A DNA stretch of 64,000 bases from Dyella jiangningensis (lineage in GTDB: Bacteria > Pseudomonadota > Gammaproteobacteria > Xanthomonadales > Rhodanobacteraceae). Position numbers and translations under genes: made by a program. Shown in pieces: positions 63,419-64,000 of this stretch. Under the pieces are notes generated by a model. The model had not been told where the DNA came from, searched no databases, and saw nothing but the letters and a program-made list of their open reading frames with translations. Position 1 is the stretch's first letter. Each line of letters starts with the position of its first letter. The stretch lies in contig NZ_NFZS01000001.1 of NCBI RefSeq assembly GCF_003264855.1, positions 620,001-684,000 on the forward strand, in the 5' to 3' direction.

Positions 63419-64000
63419 GCTCAGGTTTCGCCTGGTTGTCTCGTTCGCGCTGTTCGGCTTTGGCCTCAGCGCGTTGTTTGCGTTTGCGGCACTCAACATT
63501 CGTAGCCGCGTCGAAGATCAGCTGGTCAATTCCAGTCTGCTGGATGACGCCCGATGGGCCAACCAGCAGGCTCAGCAACATCCCGGCGCACCGCAGGGCT
63601 CACGCCTGCTGACCGGCAGCATGTACAGCGATCGCACCCTCTACCGCGCTCCACTGGCGTGGCAGAACCTGGATACGGGGGTGCACGACATCTACGAAAA
63701 CGAACCCGATGGTCAGCGCCACCATTACAAGCTGGCCGTCTATCGCGAGAACGGTATCATCAGTTTTCTGCGCTATGACGTGTCGCGCGAGGAGCTCGGG
63801 AAGCAACAATTGTTGTTCAGCGTGATCGGTGCGGTTTTCCTGTTCGGTCTGCTTTCGCTCGTGCTCGGTCTGTGGCTTTCGCGCAAGGTGCTCAAGCCCG
63901 TCAGCGAGCTCGCGCGTCGCCTGCGCGACTTCCGCAAGACCGGCAAGGCCGAACCGCTCGCGCCGCATTTCGCCGACGACGAAGTCGGTGAGCTTGCATT
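63402..64000 (+). CDS. phoQ: Sensor histidine kinase, N-terminal part (cut by window end)
   Basis: 199 codons are visible and open to the window edge. A first membrane helix (LVVSFALFGFGLSALFAFAA), a periplasmic sensor domain of about 110 residues and a second helix (FSVIGAVFLFGLLSLVLGLW) are followed by the start of a HAMP domain (SRKVLKPVSELARRL to DDEVGELA). The kinase core lies beyond the window. Partner of the PhoP-like regulator. The short periplasmic domain differs from enteric PhoQ, so the signal may differ too. Confidence 0.85.

Overview
The window reads as a chromosomal stretch of a GC-rich gammaproteobacterium of the order Xanthomonadales (Lysobacterales), most likely family Rhodanobacteraceae (Dyella, Luteibacter or Rhodanobacter type). 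This is inferred from gene content and protein style: penicillin-binding protein 1A divergent from pilMNOPQ, a MoxR/Bat operon, a PhoP-like regulator of the Xanthomonas kind, a BlaI/BlaR1-TonB pair, type B ribosomal protein L31, and many short GTAG-headed palindromic repeats between genes. No phage, plasmid, insertion sequence or CRISPR array was found. Almost everything is ordinary, densely packed chromosome with frequent 1-4 nt gene overlaps.

Layout. 1-2.9 kb: the end of the Mla phospholipid transport operon (mlaE end, an unusually long mlaD with two MCE domains, mlaC, mlaB) facing mlaA. 3.0-9.8 kb: rpoZ, spoT, ridA, recG, a nucleoside hydrolase and rpmE2. 10-15 kb: citrate synthase, an unknown conserved protein and PBP1A. 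15-20.3 kb: pilMNOPQ, the type IV pilus alignment complex and secretin. 20.4-27.5 kb: MoxR ATPase, DUF58, DUF4381, BatA, a BatB/BatC fusion and BatD in one tightly coupled operon. 27.5-33.1 kb: a macrodomain protein, a MarR regulator and an RND efflux pump. 33.2-36.1 kb: a secreted M28 peptidase, MscL and an FAH-family hydrolase. 36.3-40.8 kb: an HlyD/ABC/two-permease export cassette. 40.9-47.4 kb: several transporters, an Ada-like alkyltransferase regulator and a Rieske ferredoxin. 47.8-53.5 kb: a complete chaperone-usher fimbrial operon (pilin, chaperone, usher, tip adhesin). 53.5-57.9 kb: trmB, thiG, thiS and a large FecR/DUF6600 protein. 58.1-64 kb: tRNA-Gly(CCC), rimB-rimK, a small exported protein followed by blaI and blaR1-tonB, then a PhoP-like regulator and its truncated sensor kinase at the window edge.

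Envelope functions dominate: lipid asymmetry, peptidoglycan synthesis, pili and fimbriae, efflux, mechanosensing and envelope-stress regulation. The observations most worth following are the regulatory DNA around the BlaI/BlaR1-TonB genes (two dyads like BlaI operators in front of a small exported protein), the 11-bp-phased TAAC repeats and internal terminator before phoP, the tandem MCE duplication in MlaD, the Bat protein with a broken metal site, the usher with a Gly/Tyr-rich loop insert, the possible switching leader of the fimbrial operon, and a family of REP doublets (REPINs) without a partner transposase in view.
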